DNA from: Nymphaea colorata
Lineage: Eukaryota > Streptophyta > Magnoliopsida > Nymphaeales > Nymphaeaceae
Direction of reading: 5' to 3'
Length of the DNA: 64,000 nt
NCBI RefSeq assembly: GCF_008831285.2
Contig: NC_045148.1
Location: 4,340,001 to 4,404,000, forward strand
Made by a program: the position numbers and the translations under genes. The notes beneath the pieces are model-generated. The model ran no database searches. It was not told where the DNA came from and saw only the letters and a program-made list of their open reading frames with translations. Below are positions 48,522 to 60,406 of the stretch, in pieces (the first letter of the stretch is position 1; each line of letters starts with the position of its first letter).

Positions 48522-51500
48522 TTACGCCCATTTTGCCAAGATTGACATAGAGGTTACCCCAAGAAGAAGGAAGAAGCTGCACAAGAGTTGAAGCTTCCCA
48601 CTGCCTTGCATTCTGGGGTGCATGATATCAGCGGCCAAGAGGTCAACGAGAGCCATGTAGATGAGGATTCCAGCAGATGCAGAGTTGAGAACCCCTTGGA
48701 CAAGCAGTGCAGTTGGGCTTTCTCCTTCATACACAGAAGAAATGCCTGTGCCTATTCCTATGCCTATGGGCGTTGTGAGAGAGAAAAATATGGTCATCAT
48801 GGCTGTTGCTCCATTCTTGAACTTGGCCTGACAATATTATGCAGTATATAATTAGTCAAAAGAACCACTTGGTTTCCAAAGGAAAGTTCTAAATAAATGG
48901 GGAATAATAAAATTGTGGAATCAATCTATATGGGGAGACTGCTGCTTTTTTCTTTTTATTGGTCTCTGTGGGGTCTCTTAGTTGACTGGAATGAGGGATC
49001 AAGACGTCTGGATGCCCTGGGATATGGCAAATTCCAGTAGTTCAGACTTCAGAGATCATACTCAGGACAGAAAAGGAATAGCACTCCAGCACCAAATTGA
49101 ACTGAGGACCGGCCTTACACTGCTCCGCCAGTCCAAAATCACTCAGTTGCCAGTATATTTTGAGAAAAACGTTATGCTGACATAGGTGATGGGATTCAGG
49201 GGAGATTAAACAAGGAAACATGTCAACACTGTGAGCTGTAAAATGGCTAGGATCCCCTGTTTCATTCATTAGCAAAGCGCTTCGACTGCTTTAGCCTTGC
49301 AGCAGCAGAAGATGCTCAGATGACTATGAACTTTTGACCTCCTTCAACTTGAAAGCCTTGAGAGGACTACACCACATGTATGGCTTCTTATGCCTCGAGC
49401 TTCATCACTCAAAATTTTTTCAGAGATTTTGCCATTGACAATTGGGATCTTTTACAGCAATTTACCTGAAGTATGCATCCGCTGAGACCAATCCCTTCAA
49501 AGAACTGATGGAAACTTAAAGCAGCGATTAATGGCCTAATTATGCAGGGGCTCGTAGATGTTCCCAGAGAAGTCCCAATGATAACAGAATGAACAACGAT
49601 GCCCAACTCCAATACCTGCCAAATTAATGTCCCTTCAAATTAAGCTCAGAAGCTGCAGAAGTTCATAATCTAATCCATCTAATTGCCTTCATGCTACTAT
49701 TTTATTTATTTCAGACACATGCTTGTGTTGGTATTAAGAACTCCTCGACATTCAATGTCTAGTTCAACACAAATTCGATTTTTGGAGCGTGTATACTCAA
49801 TGAGAGGGAAAAAAAAAAAAATAAAACACATCAAGTTATGTCTTTCTACGTCAGTCAGCCAATATTTGCAAAGAATTTACTTCGAACGTATCAACAGATT
49901 TATTTAAACTGCTTACTAAACCATACAAAGTTCAAAGTTTTACAAGTGGGTTTATAGTTACAAATGAGCACCAAATCAACCTCCATCTTTTGAATGTAGC
50001 ATCAAATCCTAAGTTGTGTGTTACAGAATTGATTGATCCAATTTGTTTGAACAACAAAGAGGGCTAACAAAACTGACGGCCAAAATTTCGTGTCAAACTA
50101 GAGAATTTTGGTTTAATAACTACCCAAAGAGTGACTCGGAAGATATAGCAGAACAGGCGTAAGATGAAACAGAGGCAGAAGGTACTTCATTTTGTGTTTC
50201 ACGTTAAATCATAATTTTGGTTGTGGAGATGCAGATGATCAAGTGATCAAATCACCTGGCGAGTGAGAGTGACCCTCTTAATGTGAAGCACCACTTGAAA
50301 GCCACGGCTTCTGCCTCATCAGCCGGCTAAGGAAAGCACATCAGCAGTTAAAATCCCGTGTTTCCTTAAGGTGTTTCACATTAAAATGGTTACTCACCGG
50401 CCGGTGATAATCCGATCAGCAGTCCTCCACCACATGCCGTGAAATATAAAAGGCTCTCAAGGACGGTGTACATATTTGGAAGAGAGGCAAGTGAATGGTA
50501 AAAAGAAAGTTATCATTGTCAGAAATCTATATGGTGGCCCTACAATTTGTCAAGTATATTACAGGCTCTATATATAGATAGATCGAATAAGGTTAGGTAT
50601 GTACCATCTTATTTAGTGTGGATCAAATATGTATAAAAATCAAAGGGGATCCATATCCAATTTATGATTGACAAAACCGTCATATGGATCCTCATAAGTC
50701 TATAAATAAGAATGTGGTCCCCAAAACATAGGGGTTAGGAAAAAGTTCATTTGCATGGTTTCCTTTATTCCCCTATCATAGAGGAATTCATGTCACTTTT
50801 GAAGCTTTTCGAAGTTCCACTGGGCCCTCTTCCTATCTTGCAATGGACATCGTTATACTTTCGCTAACTTTTCAATGAAGAACATGATCGATTCAACGTA
50901 TGAACAGTTTATTCCTTTATTCTGGCCATCAAAAGGCTTTTAGAAATCTAGCTAGAGTACAATCGTAAGGGCACTGTGCTTCTTTGTGTTTTTTAGAAAA
51001 AATTACAGGAGGACGTTCCAATTTTGATCATAGGATGACAAAAATGCGCTTAATCGAATTCCATTTTTCTGCACTGTTAAACGAGAGAAACTCAACTAAA
51101 AATGTCTTTGTCCTGCCAGTAAAATTTGAAGGTGCTTTGTGTAAACAGTTTAAACAAACTTCAAACTCCCGACAATGTACTCTTCCATAAATGACACCAC
51201 CCCCTTTTATTCTTCCCAACTATTAACTTACCCACCGTGGTTTTCATCGTCAAGATTATATATATATATATATAATAGAGAAAGAAATGAGAAATTAATT
51301 AATTGTGAAATGAAAAAAGGCATGTTGAAGTCCAATTGTATGGTTAAATAGGGAAGCGAGGGTGGACAGACATGCCTGAGATATAACGCGGTGTCGAAGG
51401 AGGAGGGAGGCGTCGTCATGGGAGTCCATGACCGAGCCATGGGCGTGGCCGTGGCTGGTGTGCGTATGTGCATGATTAATATCGTGGCCGGACGCGGATG

Positions 51501-52053
51501 TAGCCGCCGTCTGCAGCTTGTTTCCTTCAATGTCTTGTTCTTCCCCAACTGGCTTAGCCTTGCTAAGTTCAGACCTCTTAAAGTATCCTGTGGCAAGCGT
51601 GTCAACCATGAGCGTGCCGACGATGGACGCCATGAGAATGAATCCGGCGAGAGGGAAATCGGCAGCCCATGAGTTGCCGTCCTTCAGGCACGGCGATCCC
51701 AGGCTGCCGAAGGCGTCCGGCAGCACATGCATGCACCCCACGCCGAGAATGACTCCCGCGGCGAACGCCTTAATCATGAAGAAGGCGTCACTCTCCGGGT
51801 GGAACGCCCGGACCGATTTCCCAACGATCGGCAGGCATGCGCCGATTCCCCCTGCAACGAGGATCGCCGCCATGCTCGCCATCTTCAGCTTGAAGGCTGC
51901 ATCTGAGTCCCTACAGTTTCCCGACTCGCTTGGTCGGCACGAGTGCTCCCCATCATCTTCTTTTGATATTGCAAGAGCAATATTGGGAGGCCGAAGTAGC
52001 ATTAACAAGAGGAAGATTAGAAGCTTACAATGAGAATGGAACCACCGCTCCAT
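48522..52053 (-). CDS. ZIP family zinc/iron transporter, complete, 3 exons
   Basis: Membrane uptake carrier for Zn2+ and related divalent metals. Exon 1 52053-51376, exon 2 49615-49466, exon 3 48827-48522 give 377 residues, normal for plant ZIPs. I start at ATG 52053 (MERWFHSHC), which gives a hydrophobic signal peptide ending near NIALA. The mature N-terminus has [21 protein letters not shown] variable cytosolic loop between TM3 and TM4 carries [13 protein letters not shown], the His-rich metal-binding stretch. TM4 has [10 protein letters not shown] and TM5 [11 protein letters not shown], the signature with the transport-site His, Glu and Gly residues. The C-terminus is SILAKWA. Intron 2 is GT-AG (TTCAG/GTAAAT). 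Intron 1 must be GC-AG: exon 1 ends VISQ (CAG/GCATGT) and exon 2 starts [10 protein letters not shown], the usual family join. No lesion is seen. Closest in style to the ZIP1/3/5 group; the metal preferred is an inference. Confidence 0.95.
50252..50407. repeat. Inverted repeat / possible small MITE in ZIP intron 1
   Basis: The left arm TCACCTGGCGAGTGAGAGTG and the right arm (reverse complement TCACCGGCCGGTGAGTAACC) continue to a shared TTAATGTGAA(A/G)CACC. The arms are about 40 bp around a roughly 75-bp centre. No clear duplication at the ends. Non-coding. Confidence 0.6.
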
Positions 52054-52218
52054 TAATCCTTCTTCTCTCACGGTACTTCACCTGATTATTCTCCGGCGGC
52101 CCTTCTCGCCGGCGCCAGCATTAAACTCCGTCCCGATGCTCCATGGATGTGATTTTGAACAAGGGGGGAAGTGGTGGCGCTCATGGCCGGCGCTCCCCTT
52201 AATATGGTTGGGCCATGG

Positions 52219-52230
52219 CGTATTTAATTG
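52219..52230 (-). promoter_or_regulatory. Candidate TATA-like element of the ZIP gene
   Basis: The minus strand reads CAATTAAATACG, about 170 bp before the ATG and about 20 bp downstream of the nearer zinc-deficiency element. A weak match, proposed by position. Confidence 0.3.
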
Positions 52231-52244
52231 ATGATCAAGAAAGC

Positions 52245-52254
52245 ATGTCGACAT
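52245..52254. promoter_or_regulatory. Zinc-deficiency response element, proximal
   Basis: ATGTCGACAT, a perfect match to the palindromic ZDRE consensus RTGTCGACAY bound in Arabidopsis by the zinc-sensing bZIP19 and bZIP23 factors, which switch on ZIP genes when zinc is short. It lies 192 bp upstream of the ZIP start codon and 70 bp from a second copy. Confidence 0.85.
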
Positions 52255-52314
52255 TGCGATCACAGGGTAAAAGGAAAAAGTGGGACCCACCTCGATCTCT
52301 GTTTCACGCAGAGT

Positions 52315-52324
52315 ATGTCGACAT
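52315..52324. promoter_or_regulatory. Zinc-deficiency response element, distal
   Basis: A second perfect ATGTCGACAT, embedded in an 18-bp perfect palindrome GAGTATGTCGACATACTC (52311-52328), 262 bp upstream of the ZIP start codon. Paired ZDREs are typical of zinc-regulated ZIP promoters. Confidence 0.85.
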
Positions 52325-52329
52325 ACTCG

Positions 52330-53455
52330 GATATCAACGATGAAATGGAACAGAATATGATATGCTTCGCGTCTTAATGTGTCCCTTTCATCCCAAAGAA
52401 AAATTTCTGACCGAGACCAACGTTTCGCTTCAATTTCTGCATCAAGGAGCGTCTTTTTCAATAGTTTCAAATGAGGATAGGGATGTTAATAGATCCCAAT
52501 GTGATAAATAATTATGTTTCGTTTCAACTTCTGCATCAACGAACGTCTTTTTCAATAATTTTAAATGTGAATATGGATGTCAATGGATCAAAATCTCATA
52601 TACAATTTAATTATATCTCTGCTTTTTCAAATATTCACGTGTTCGGTTCGAATTCAGATTTCAATACAAAATCCTTATCCGAATCCAAATTCAAACTTCG
52701 GTTTCACAGTCTGAATTTCACATGAACATCCGAATCCCAATCTGAATTTTGAACTCTTTTTAAAGTGTAAGGTCATTTGTACCTGTTCAAAACTAAATCA
52801 GATCCAAATCTTATGGATGTTCAAAATTGAATTCGAACCCAAATTTGATCAATGGTATTTCTTAAATTCGAATCAGATCCAATTTCTAAATCGGATGTTA
52901 TTTTTTTTTTCATATTCAAAATTTTGGTCAAATCTAAATCAAATATATTGACTGAGCTGCTGGTGCATGTATGGTTTTCAAGCCTTTCCCTCTTATGGAT
53001 GACTGAGCTGTTTTGGCTCCGACATATAAGATTCATGAATGCTTTTGCAAACTCGTGACAGCAAAAACCGTTCGCCAAGAATAGATGCTTTTACTTTTCA
53101 TGTTGTTCTAATTTGATGAAGAACATGATTGCCTGAGAGAAGAATCCTTACGACAATTCCATGCCATTCGTTCTCAAACACTTTTAAAGAATCCATACAC
53201 CTAAGTAAAGTGTTAATTCTTGTAAAAGTAGCGATCTGCATTACATTCATAGAGATGCTTTTGCCAAAAGAAGGAAGAAAAGGCTGGATGGAATTTACGA
53301 TGAATTTCAGATCGCATCATTTTTAGTTCCTTTAGTTTCAACGTAGACCAATGACTTACTTTTGCATATGGTGGAGAATGAGGAATAAAGCTACATTCAA
53401 AGGTAGTAAACCGAAGTCAAACAGCTCCACCCAATAGAAAGCTGCATCTTAACTC
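52330..53455. other. Intergenic stretch upstream of the ZIP gene
   Basis: No gene recognised. 52480-52960 holds repeated GGATGT(T/C)AATGGATC and AATC(C)GAATTC/GAATTCGAA motifs in both orientations, probably an old hAT-type MITE related to the one at 47030, with ends not definable. Confidence 0.5.
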
Positions 53456-53579
53456 CAGTGGCGGAGCGAGCCAGGAATTCAGTGTTATATATAAATGAAC
53501 ATATATATTTTTTAAAGTTTCAATATAGAAGTAGAGGGATTTTGTGGGGCTGGTGTGGGCAACTGTGGCTCCGCTATTG
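53456..53579. mobile_element. Short hAT-like MITE (CAGTGGCGGAG ends)
   Basis: 124 bp. Left end CAGTGGCGGAG; right end reverse-complements to CAATAGCGGAG. The 8-bp flanks CTTAACTC and CTTAACGG share CTTAAC, supporting an 8-bp hAT-type target duplication. Non-coding. Confidence 0.7.
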
Positions 53580-54078
53580 CTTAACGGGTAACTCCTAGCT
53601 CTTAATTTGCTCCTTGTAAAGAGAACAAGTAACTTGGTACCTATAAAGAAAAGTGATGTCTGTTCATGACATTTAAGACAAAATACGGGGTCCAAAAGGA
53701 AACTTCATCTTACTTCTGTGGTTGAGGTGGAGTCACTCATCAATCTGGCATGCATTAACCTCATCACCAACTTCTGTATACTCTACATGCTTTCAATCTG
53801 GTTGCTTTCTGTTAGCACTCACCCCCGAATAGTTTCCATCCCATAGAGATATATGCAGGAGCATAACTTGGAATTTTTGTTGTAGGAATGAAACTATGGT
53901 TTCAAATTTTTTACTAGTGCGGAAATATAAATTTTCAAAATTTTTATATAACTTAAATTAAAATTTTTAAAATTGATAAATGAAATTTTAATTTTTTTTA
54001 TTAAAATCTCAAGGGGAGCATGCCCCCTGCCTTTGCCCTGGGATACATGGGTATAGAAGACTTGAACTGGGTCAGATA

Positions 54079-54266
54079 CAAGGGCGGAGTCAAGGTAGGG
54101 CTCGCTTGGGCCCTGGTCCCACATCATTTTTCTTTAAATTAAAATGTAAATTTTAAAAAATTTCACTTGTTATACATAAAATTTTTAAAAAATGATGTCT
54201 GCTCTAATCAAAGTTTAGAAACTTTAATTCGACCCGCCTCATGAAAATTTTTTTGCTCTGCCCCTG
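54079..54266. mobile_element. Short hAT-like MITE (CAAGGGCGGAG ends)
   Basis: 188 bp. Left end CAAGGGCGGAG; right end reverse-complements to CAGGGGCAGAG. Flanks GTCAGATA and GTTAGATA match at 7 of 8 positions, an 8-bp target duplication. The ends resemble the element at 53456, so the two are probably of one family. Confidence 0.75.
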
Positions 54267-55681
54267 GTTAGATAATCAAACTAGTTAAAGTAATCGGATT
54301 TGGATTCAGTTAGACAAAAAGTAAAAACCATGCATAGCCAATTAACCCATTTATATCCCTGTCTGGATATGCCGTTGGAAAATTACAAGCCGTCAAAAAT
54401 CGCTGCATTTACATTTCATTTAGTATTTTTTGAGATTTTTTTGGGCAAATTCTTAGCAACCAGAGACAAGACATATCTTCTGTCTTTCATTTTTTTGCTG
54501 TTTGTTCTTGCGTTCTTGTGATAAAAAAAAATCCTGCCAACAGTAAAAAAAACTCTAAATATAGTTAAGAGTAGAAATAGCAAAACAGTAAAAATACATA
54601 TTAAACATTATTGTGTGACATGACTCTACATGCGAAGACTTATAAAAGCCTATAAAACAAAATATTGCATGGAGAGAAAATAACATAACTTTTAACCATG
54701 GAGAATTGGACAACCATACAAATTAAGTTTTTCGACAGGTATATTCAATGGCAGTACATGAAATAGGTAGCTACCAGACCCCTAAACACCAGAATTTAAT
54801 TGGAGTTATCTAAGCCGTTGATTTCAAGGATATCAAACGATAGAGATTAAATTGCGAATATAAAAAACAAATTGTCTTTTAAGAATCCAAATACCCCCCT
54901 CAAAAGTGACTAGAAATTTTGTTTTAAGGGAACTCATATGCTTTCCCGATTTAATCTCTCTCTCAAGTTCCTTATAGAGTATTTAAGATTCTTGAAAAAA
55001 GGCGGGTTGTCTTCGATATTTACAACTTATTCTTCAGATGGATCAGCCTAGAATCAACGACCTATATTATATATTCCCATCAATCTAGTATATGATGGTC
55101 TAAGTAGCCACCTAGTTATATATATTACCCACGGAAACATACACATAAATATGAAAGTTACAGTAAATAAAAGAGCGGGCGGCAAAGACTGAGATAGAAG
55201 CAACCCTATAGTACAATTATAAATACCATACATTTCTTTATGTATGACAGGGAGGAGAGCGTGCCATATGTTGACACTAGGAATGTAGATTATTCAATTA
55301 TCCAAATTATTGACCTGATTATGAATACATTTGGTTGAATGTGGGTAAGAAATCCAGATTTGGTTACTAATCGGATTTGTATTTGATGTGCCGTATTATA
55401 GCTGAATCGAATTCAAACATAATGTTGAACTGGGATCTGATAAAGATTTGACAGATTACATATAATTATTTGATCTTATGCTAGTCTAATATGAATTCAG
55501 ACGACCAAATTAAATTATATAATAATTCAGATTAAATTGAATTCGAACAGATCTGGATTTCGTCCAAATTTGGATAATTTATGTCCTTGATATGACTGGA
55601 TGTCTTATGGGTTACGAATGCATGTGACGTTTACATATAGATTGTAGTATGCAGAATTGATTCTTTCTGTCTCTCTCTTAG

Positions 55682-55712
<31 letters not shown>

Positions 55713-56059
55713 AGAAATTGGTAAGTATCGGACCACTTTGATAGGGTACAAAAACTATACTTGGTAAAAATAATTATTAAAGTATCTTTCCATAATATAA
55801 CCTTATAAACATGACTAAGAATTATTTGATGAGTAACATGCATTAAGAAAATCACTTTCTTATCTTCGCGGTTAGGGCAATGTCACAGCCAATGAGGTAA
55901 AACCAAGGCTTGTCAGTTGCTGGTTGAAAAGATAGTCACATTCTTACCTCAATAATTTTTTTAATAATAAAAAAATGAGCGGCTGTTAAAAATTGTGATA
56001 ACAATATTAATTTTTTTATAAAAACAACTTGGACTGACAAATGATTTACATTAAATTAG

Positions 56060-56090
<31 letters not shown>

Positions 56091-56825
56091 TAATTTGGTG
56101 TATCTAAAAGAAACCAATCTCATGTTTTGTTTAAGATTTCACCTCTGGGTCGGTGGTTGCTAGTTCATGTGGCGTGAGATGTATGCCGAATGCTCTTTTT
56201 CGGTCTGGATGACTGGATTGTACTGGTTGATACTAGTCAAACATCTTGTTGCCTTTGTCAATACAAACTCTCTCACTCTTTGTCTCTCTTTCTATATATA
56301 TATATATTGGCTTTGTAATGTTGTATACAGACTGTTCATCTCTTTCTCTCTCTTTATATATATATATAAAATATTCACTAGTGCTTTACTTATGTTCAGT
56401 AAAGTGGGACCAGCATTCTTGGCATATGTGCAAAGGATGGTGGCAGAGTGTTGACATTTCTTTGTAGCCAAAGTGGAGCTTGCTTTGGTCCTTTTCCCCC
56501 AGCTTTTCAGGCCATGCGCTTTCCGTTCCTATATCGTTTAGGTATATCATTGATGGTTCCCCGGCAGTAGTTTTGCTTTAACTTCTCTAATAAGATACTC
56601 AGTTGTGCCCGACCACGTGTAAAAGGTTAGATCAGCAAAAGGATCCAGCATAACTGGATCATGGCTGAATCGTATCCGATCCAAATCATTATCTAATTTC
56701 AGAAGCAGGAAGACCGTATAAAATCATGGTTGCAAAAGCCAGACTTACATTTTTTGCTTGTTTTTTTTACATCATGATGGATCAAATAACTCGGATTAGA
56801 TAGTTGAGTGACTTTAAAAAGTCAA

Positions 56826-56895
<70 letters not shown>

Positions 56896-56897
56896 AG
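54267..56897. other. Intergenic stretch with no recognised gene
   Basis: AT-rich. 55275-55600 has GAATTCGAA and CCAAATTTGG-type inverted motifs, like a decayed MITE. TA/CA tracts lie at 55681-55712 and 56059-56088. A partial right half of the MITE family seen at 56898 (TTAGATAGTTGAGTGACTTT) lies at about 56755-56825. A long (TA)n tract fills 56831-56892. No gene seen. Confidence 0.5.
56831..56892. repeat. (TA)n microsatellite
   Basis: About 60 bp of pure TA between a partial MITE and a complete one. Confidence 0.95.
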
Positions 56898-57133
56898 TGA
56901 ATGATGACTCAGATAATCCAGAATCATCCAATCATCTAACCAAGGCCTTGTCCATTTAAAGCAAGTGGATGGATAGTTGAGAGAAAAACAATGAAAACAG
57001 ATGTAAATTAATATTAGATGATAAAATTGCCCATCAAATTTTTATCTTTATTTTTTTTAACCATACATCATGTTGGATTGAACAGTGCAAATTAGATGGC
57101 TGAGTGACTCTAGAAAACTAGAGTCATCATTCA
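56898..57133. mobile_element. MITE (family with TGAAYGRTGRYTCTAG ends), copy 2
   Basis: 236 bp. Left end TGAATGATGACTC-AG; right end reverse-complements to TGAATGATGACTCTAG. The inner arms share CATCTAA. Same termini and length as 29388-29626. Non-coding. Confidence 0.7.
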
Positions 57134-58411
57134 ATTTTCCTTTTTCTCTCTGTTTCTCTTGCTATATATATATATATATCCAAAGAGAGAGAGAGAGTGA
57201 CCATACATTAAGAAAGAAAAGTTTGTATCATCAAAAACGTTAAAAATTACAATCATGTTGTGAGTGTTTTACATATCAGTCCTCAATAACACAGATCCAG
57301 TCAATGACATAAAGACAAAAGCAAAGTAGCAAGTTTCATTCATTGTTTTTTTTGCTATTACACGTCTTTAAGCATAACATTACCATCATCTCCAACAATG
57401 CTGTGTCTTTTTGAAGCTTCAATACATGCCTGACATGGGAACCTCAACAACCAAAATGTCAGCCGCCCAATTTTCTAGAAGACCGACAGAGCATACTACA
57501 ACCTTTTTCACTAGCAGCATCTGATGCAAACAGGTTCACCTGTGACAAAGATGCAAAGCAAGGATATCTTTGAAAGGATTACAAATAGGTAACTTTTATC
57601 ATCACATATCCCTTATATAATTCTACCATAATATTATTTTGGTTATTCTGGTGGATTCTAATCCATAACATAGCTTATGACACCAGCATGCAACAAAAAA
57701 AGAAAGAAAAAAAAAAATAACAACATGGGTGTCCTTAACCGTAGCCAACCAAGCTCATTTGGATGCAGAACCTGAGAATTCACATTAAGATTAAACATAG
57801 TTCATTCTTAATACTTGACCACTTAATTGCACAAGCTGATTTCTAGCATAACCAGGACCACTCAAAGTAATCTTAACTGTGCGAAGTCATGTCATCAAGG
57901 ATGACATATCATAGAAGATCACTGTAATTGGTTAAGTTATTCCTATGCTGCAGGAGAGTGCCAGAATTAAAGTACTACCAAGTGCAATACTCTCTATCCT
58001 TAGTCATGACTTTCTACAAGACACTTGAGGCTTCAAACCTCAAGGACCAGCATAAAAATGTCTAATAAGCCAATAACCTTATACCACATATCCAAAGATC
58101 ACAAGATAGTTCCAGCTCTAGTCCACAACCCAATGCTGCACCTTTAATAATAGCGGTTGTAGGGGGATGTACTGTCTGCACATAAACCAATCCATTAATA
58201 AACTAGTTGTAGCCAACATATATAAACCAACAGTAATTGATGAACAAAAAAGCACCACCCTATAGGAGTCAGTGCAGGGCATATAAGAAGGCACATCCAA
58301 CACAAACAAAAGGGACAATTCTAGCAGGAACGATTCATCTCTGATTGAAGACATAATATGGTAAGTAGGAAACTCTAAACCTGCCAACTACAAACTAAAG
58401 CATCAGAGACC
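57134..58411. other. Intergenic stretch with no confident gene
   Basis: The minus strand at 57539-57459 has an acceptor (TTTGTCACAG) and 26 open codons ending in a stop, which could be a terminal exon, but the peptide matches no family I know. 58118-58387 (minus) is open without recognisable motifs. Otherwise AT-rich. Confidence 0.4.
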
Positions 58412-58479
58412 CACTACAAAAAACCCAAATTTTACTGATGGGCCTCCTTCTTCCCCTTCTTCCCATCACTTAAAATTAG
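58412..58479. mobile_element. Orphan CACTA-type terminus
   Basis: CACTACAAAAAACCC at 58412 is a CACTA (En/Spm-type) terminal inverted repeat, but no partner end was found. The complete CACTA element at 58480 appears to have inserted 68 bp inside this older one. Confidence 0.5.
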
Positions 58480-59878
58480 CACTACAAAAAAAGAAGCTTT
58501 CACCGACGCGTGGAAAATGCCATGTCGGTGAAAGTCTACTTTTACCATCATTCGCGTATCCAAAAGTCTACTTATACCGAAGTTCGTATCCAAATGTCTC
58601 GTTCACATACGCGTGGAGCTATTGTGTCATTGAAATTAAACCTTTACCGATGTGTTACCATTCTCGTATTGATAAAACTTTTCACCTCTGGTTTCAGTCG
58701 GCGGTAAAAAGTACATGTATCAATCTATTATTATGGACACCTGGCTTCCCTCGCGTCATTGAAACTTATCTCCCAGTGAAACATGCATGAATCCAAGTGC
58801 CAGTAAAACACGACTTTAGTCAACATGTTGAATCAAGTCATCATTAGTTTCATTTTCATTGACATGTCTCCCACGTCGGTAATGTTTACTGCAATAACAT
58901 TACATACGTTTTAAAGTTGTATCTTTACCAATATATGTCATGTGTAAGTAAAGGCTTCCCTGACTTATTACCTCCATTTCAACCCTTTTTCTCCTTTCTT
59001 CTTCTTCCCTCTTTTCTCTTCTTTTCTCTCCCCCCTTTCTCCTCCTGGTGATTTTCTAGAGACTATAGGTGTTCATCAGGTCTTTGGACTGTTAGAAGTT
59101 TGAAAAGGTTGGTTCCTCAATCTCTTCACCATATTTTTCTATTTTTGTATGATTTTAAATTATAATATGTTTGTAGGTTATATATCCAAATTTTATTAGT
59201 GAGATACCACCGTTTTTCGGCAATATTTTGCCATAAAACTTTGCATGAATGTTTGTTGAGCTTAGTACCTTCGATTTGACATAATAATTATATAAAATCT
59301 CTATAGAAAAACAAAACCCCCAATTTTTCATAATTTGTATCCTCGCTGCATTTCAGCATATTATGATAGGATTCTGGCATCAAATTTGAACCATGTTTAA
59401 TTCAAATATACATATAATTATTTACAAAATATTAGTTTGATTGTTTGTCGTTTGAATATTTTTTTTATGTTTGAATGTTTTTGGTCTCTAGCCTTTTTAG
59501 CCACCCAGTAAGTGTTTGACGAATTGTTTAAGTGATTAAAAACTTATAATTTTTTTGAACCGCTTGGCTTGTAGCATCATTTAGAAATTATGTAGCATGT
59601 TACATCATCATATTGTGCAAATTAATTTTTTGTTAATGATTTTTGAGTTAGGGATAAGATGATGTTTATGTTGCATATATGTTAAAGGCATCAATTTATG
59701 ACGTTTAAAAGAGAGGATTATCTATATAAATTGTTTTAGGTACTTGTTTGGAAGATTTCATGATGAACTACGTGACGAGTATTCATTTTCATGGATCAGA
59801 TACCAAATGATTAAATTTTAACTTTTACAATATAGGGAGTTGATCATATTGAAGTTGCTTGTACATGCTTATTAAAAG

Positions 59879-60037
59879 TTAGATAATCGAACTTGGATTA
59901 CGAAAAGGAGAGACCGTTTAGAATTTATAACTGAAGTGAAGAATTTTTTTTTACTATACAGTCACTCATAATGCGGTAGTGAACATAAGAATGAGATGTC
60001 CTTATGTAAGATGCAGTAAGGTCCTCACTCATGCTGC
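59879..60037 (+). pseudogene. TNP2-type transposase N-terminal remnant
   Basis: Reads LDNRTWITKRRDRLEFITEV, then KNFF, and after a frame break VVNIRMRCPYVRCSKVLTHA. The spacing of Trp, Lys-Arg, Glu-Phe-Ile and then I-R-x-x-C-P-x-x-x-C matches the transposase-associated domain at the start of plant CACTA TNP2 proteins. The rest of the transposase is not recognisable. Confidence 0.5.
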
Positions 60038-60406
60038 TAAGATGTCCTCGATTCTATCATATGTAATGACAAAAAATTTCACATGAACATGCATTGGAAA
60101 TAGTTGTGGAAAATGTTTAAGGGTTGTTGTCGGATGTGTTCTATGTATAACTGTATGCATCATCTTCTCAGATGGAAAATAGTAGGGAAGATGGGCAGAA
60201 CAACAAAAGTTTTGGTTTATTGTTTGAGTTGTTAGTGAAAGCATTTTCTACATGGAGTAGAACTATTGAAGTCAGTTTATGAGGCAAAGAAGATCATTGG
60301 AGAGTTGGGGTTTAATTGCGAAAAAATGGATGTGTCTGAATAATTCTATGTTTTTCATGATATATGTTGTTGAGTTCATGATATATGTGGTAGGATGAAC
60401 TAAAAA

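Noticed and set aside
51376-52071. ZIP start at 52071 rather than 52053
   Set aside because: The codon at 52071 is GTG; the first in-frame ATG is at 52053 and gives a proper signal peptide.
52078-52470. 130-codon minus-strand open frame upstream of the ZIP gene
   Set aside because: It overlaps the promoter with both ZDREs and shows no protein motif; treated as non-coding.
57459-57539. Possible minus-strand terminal exon reading VNLFASDAASEKGCSMLCRS and onward to a stop
   Set aside because: It has an acceptor and 26 open codons, but no recognisable family and no convincing partner exon; could be chance.
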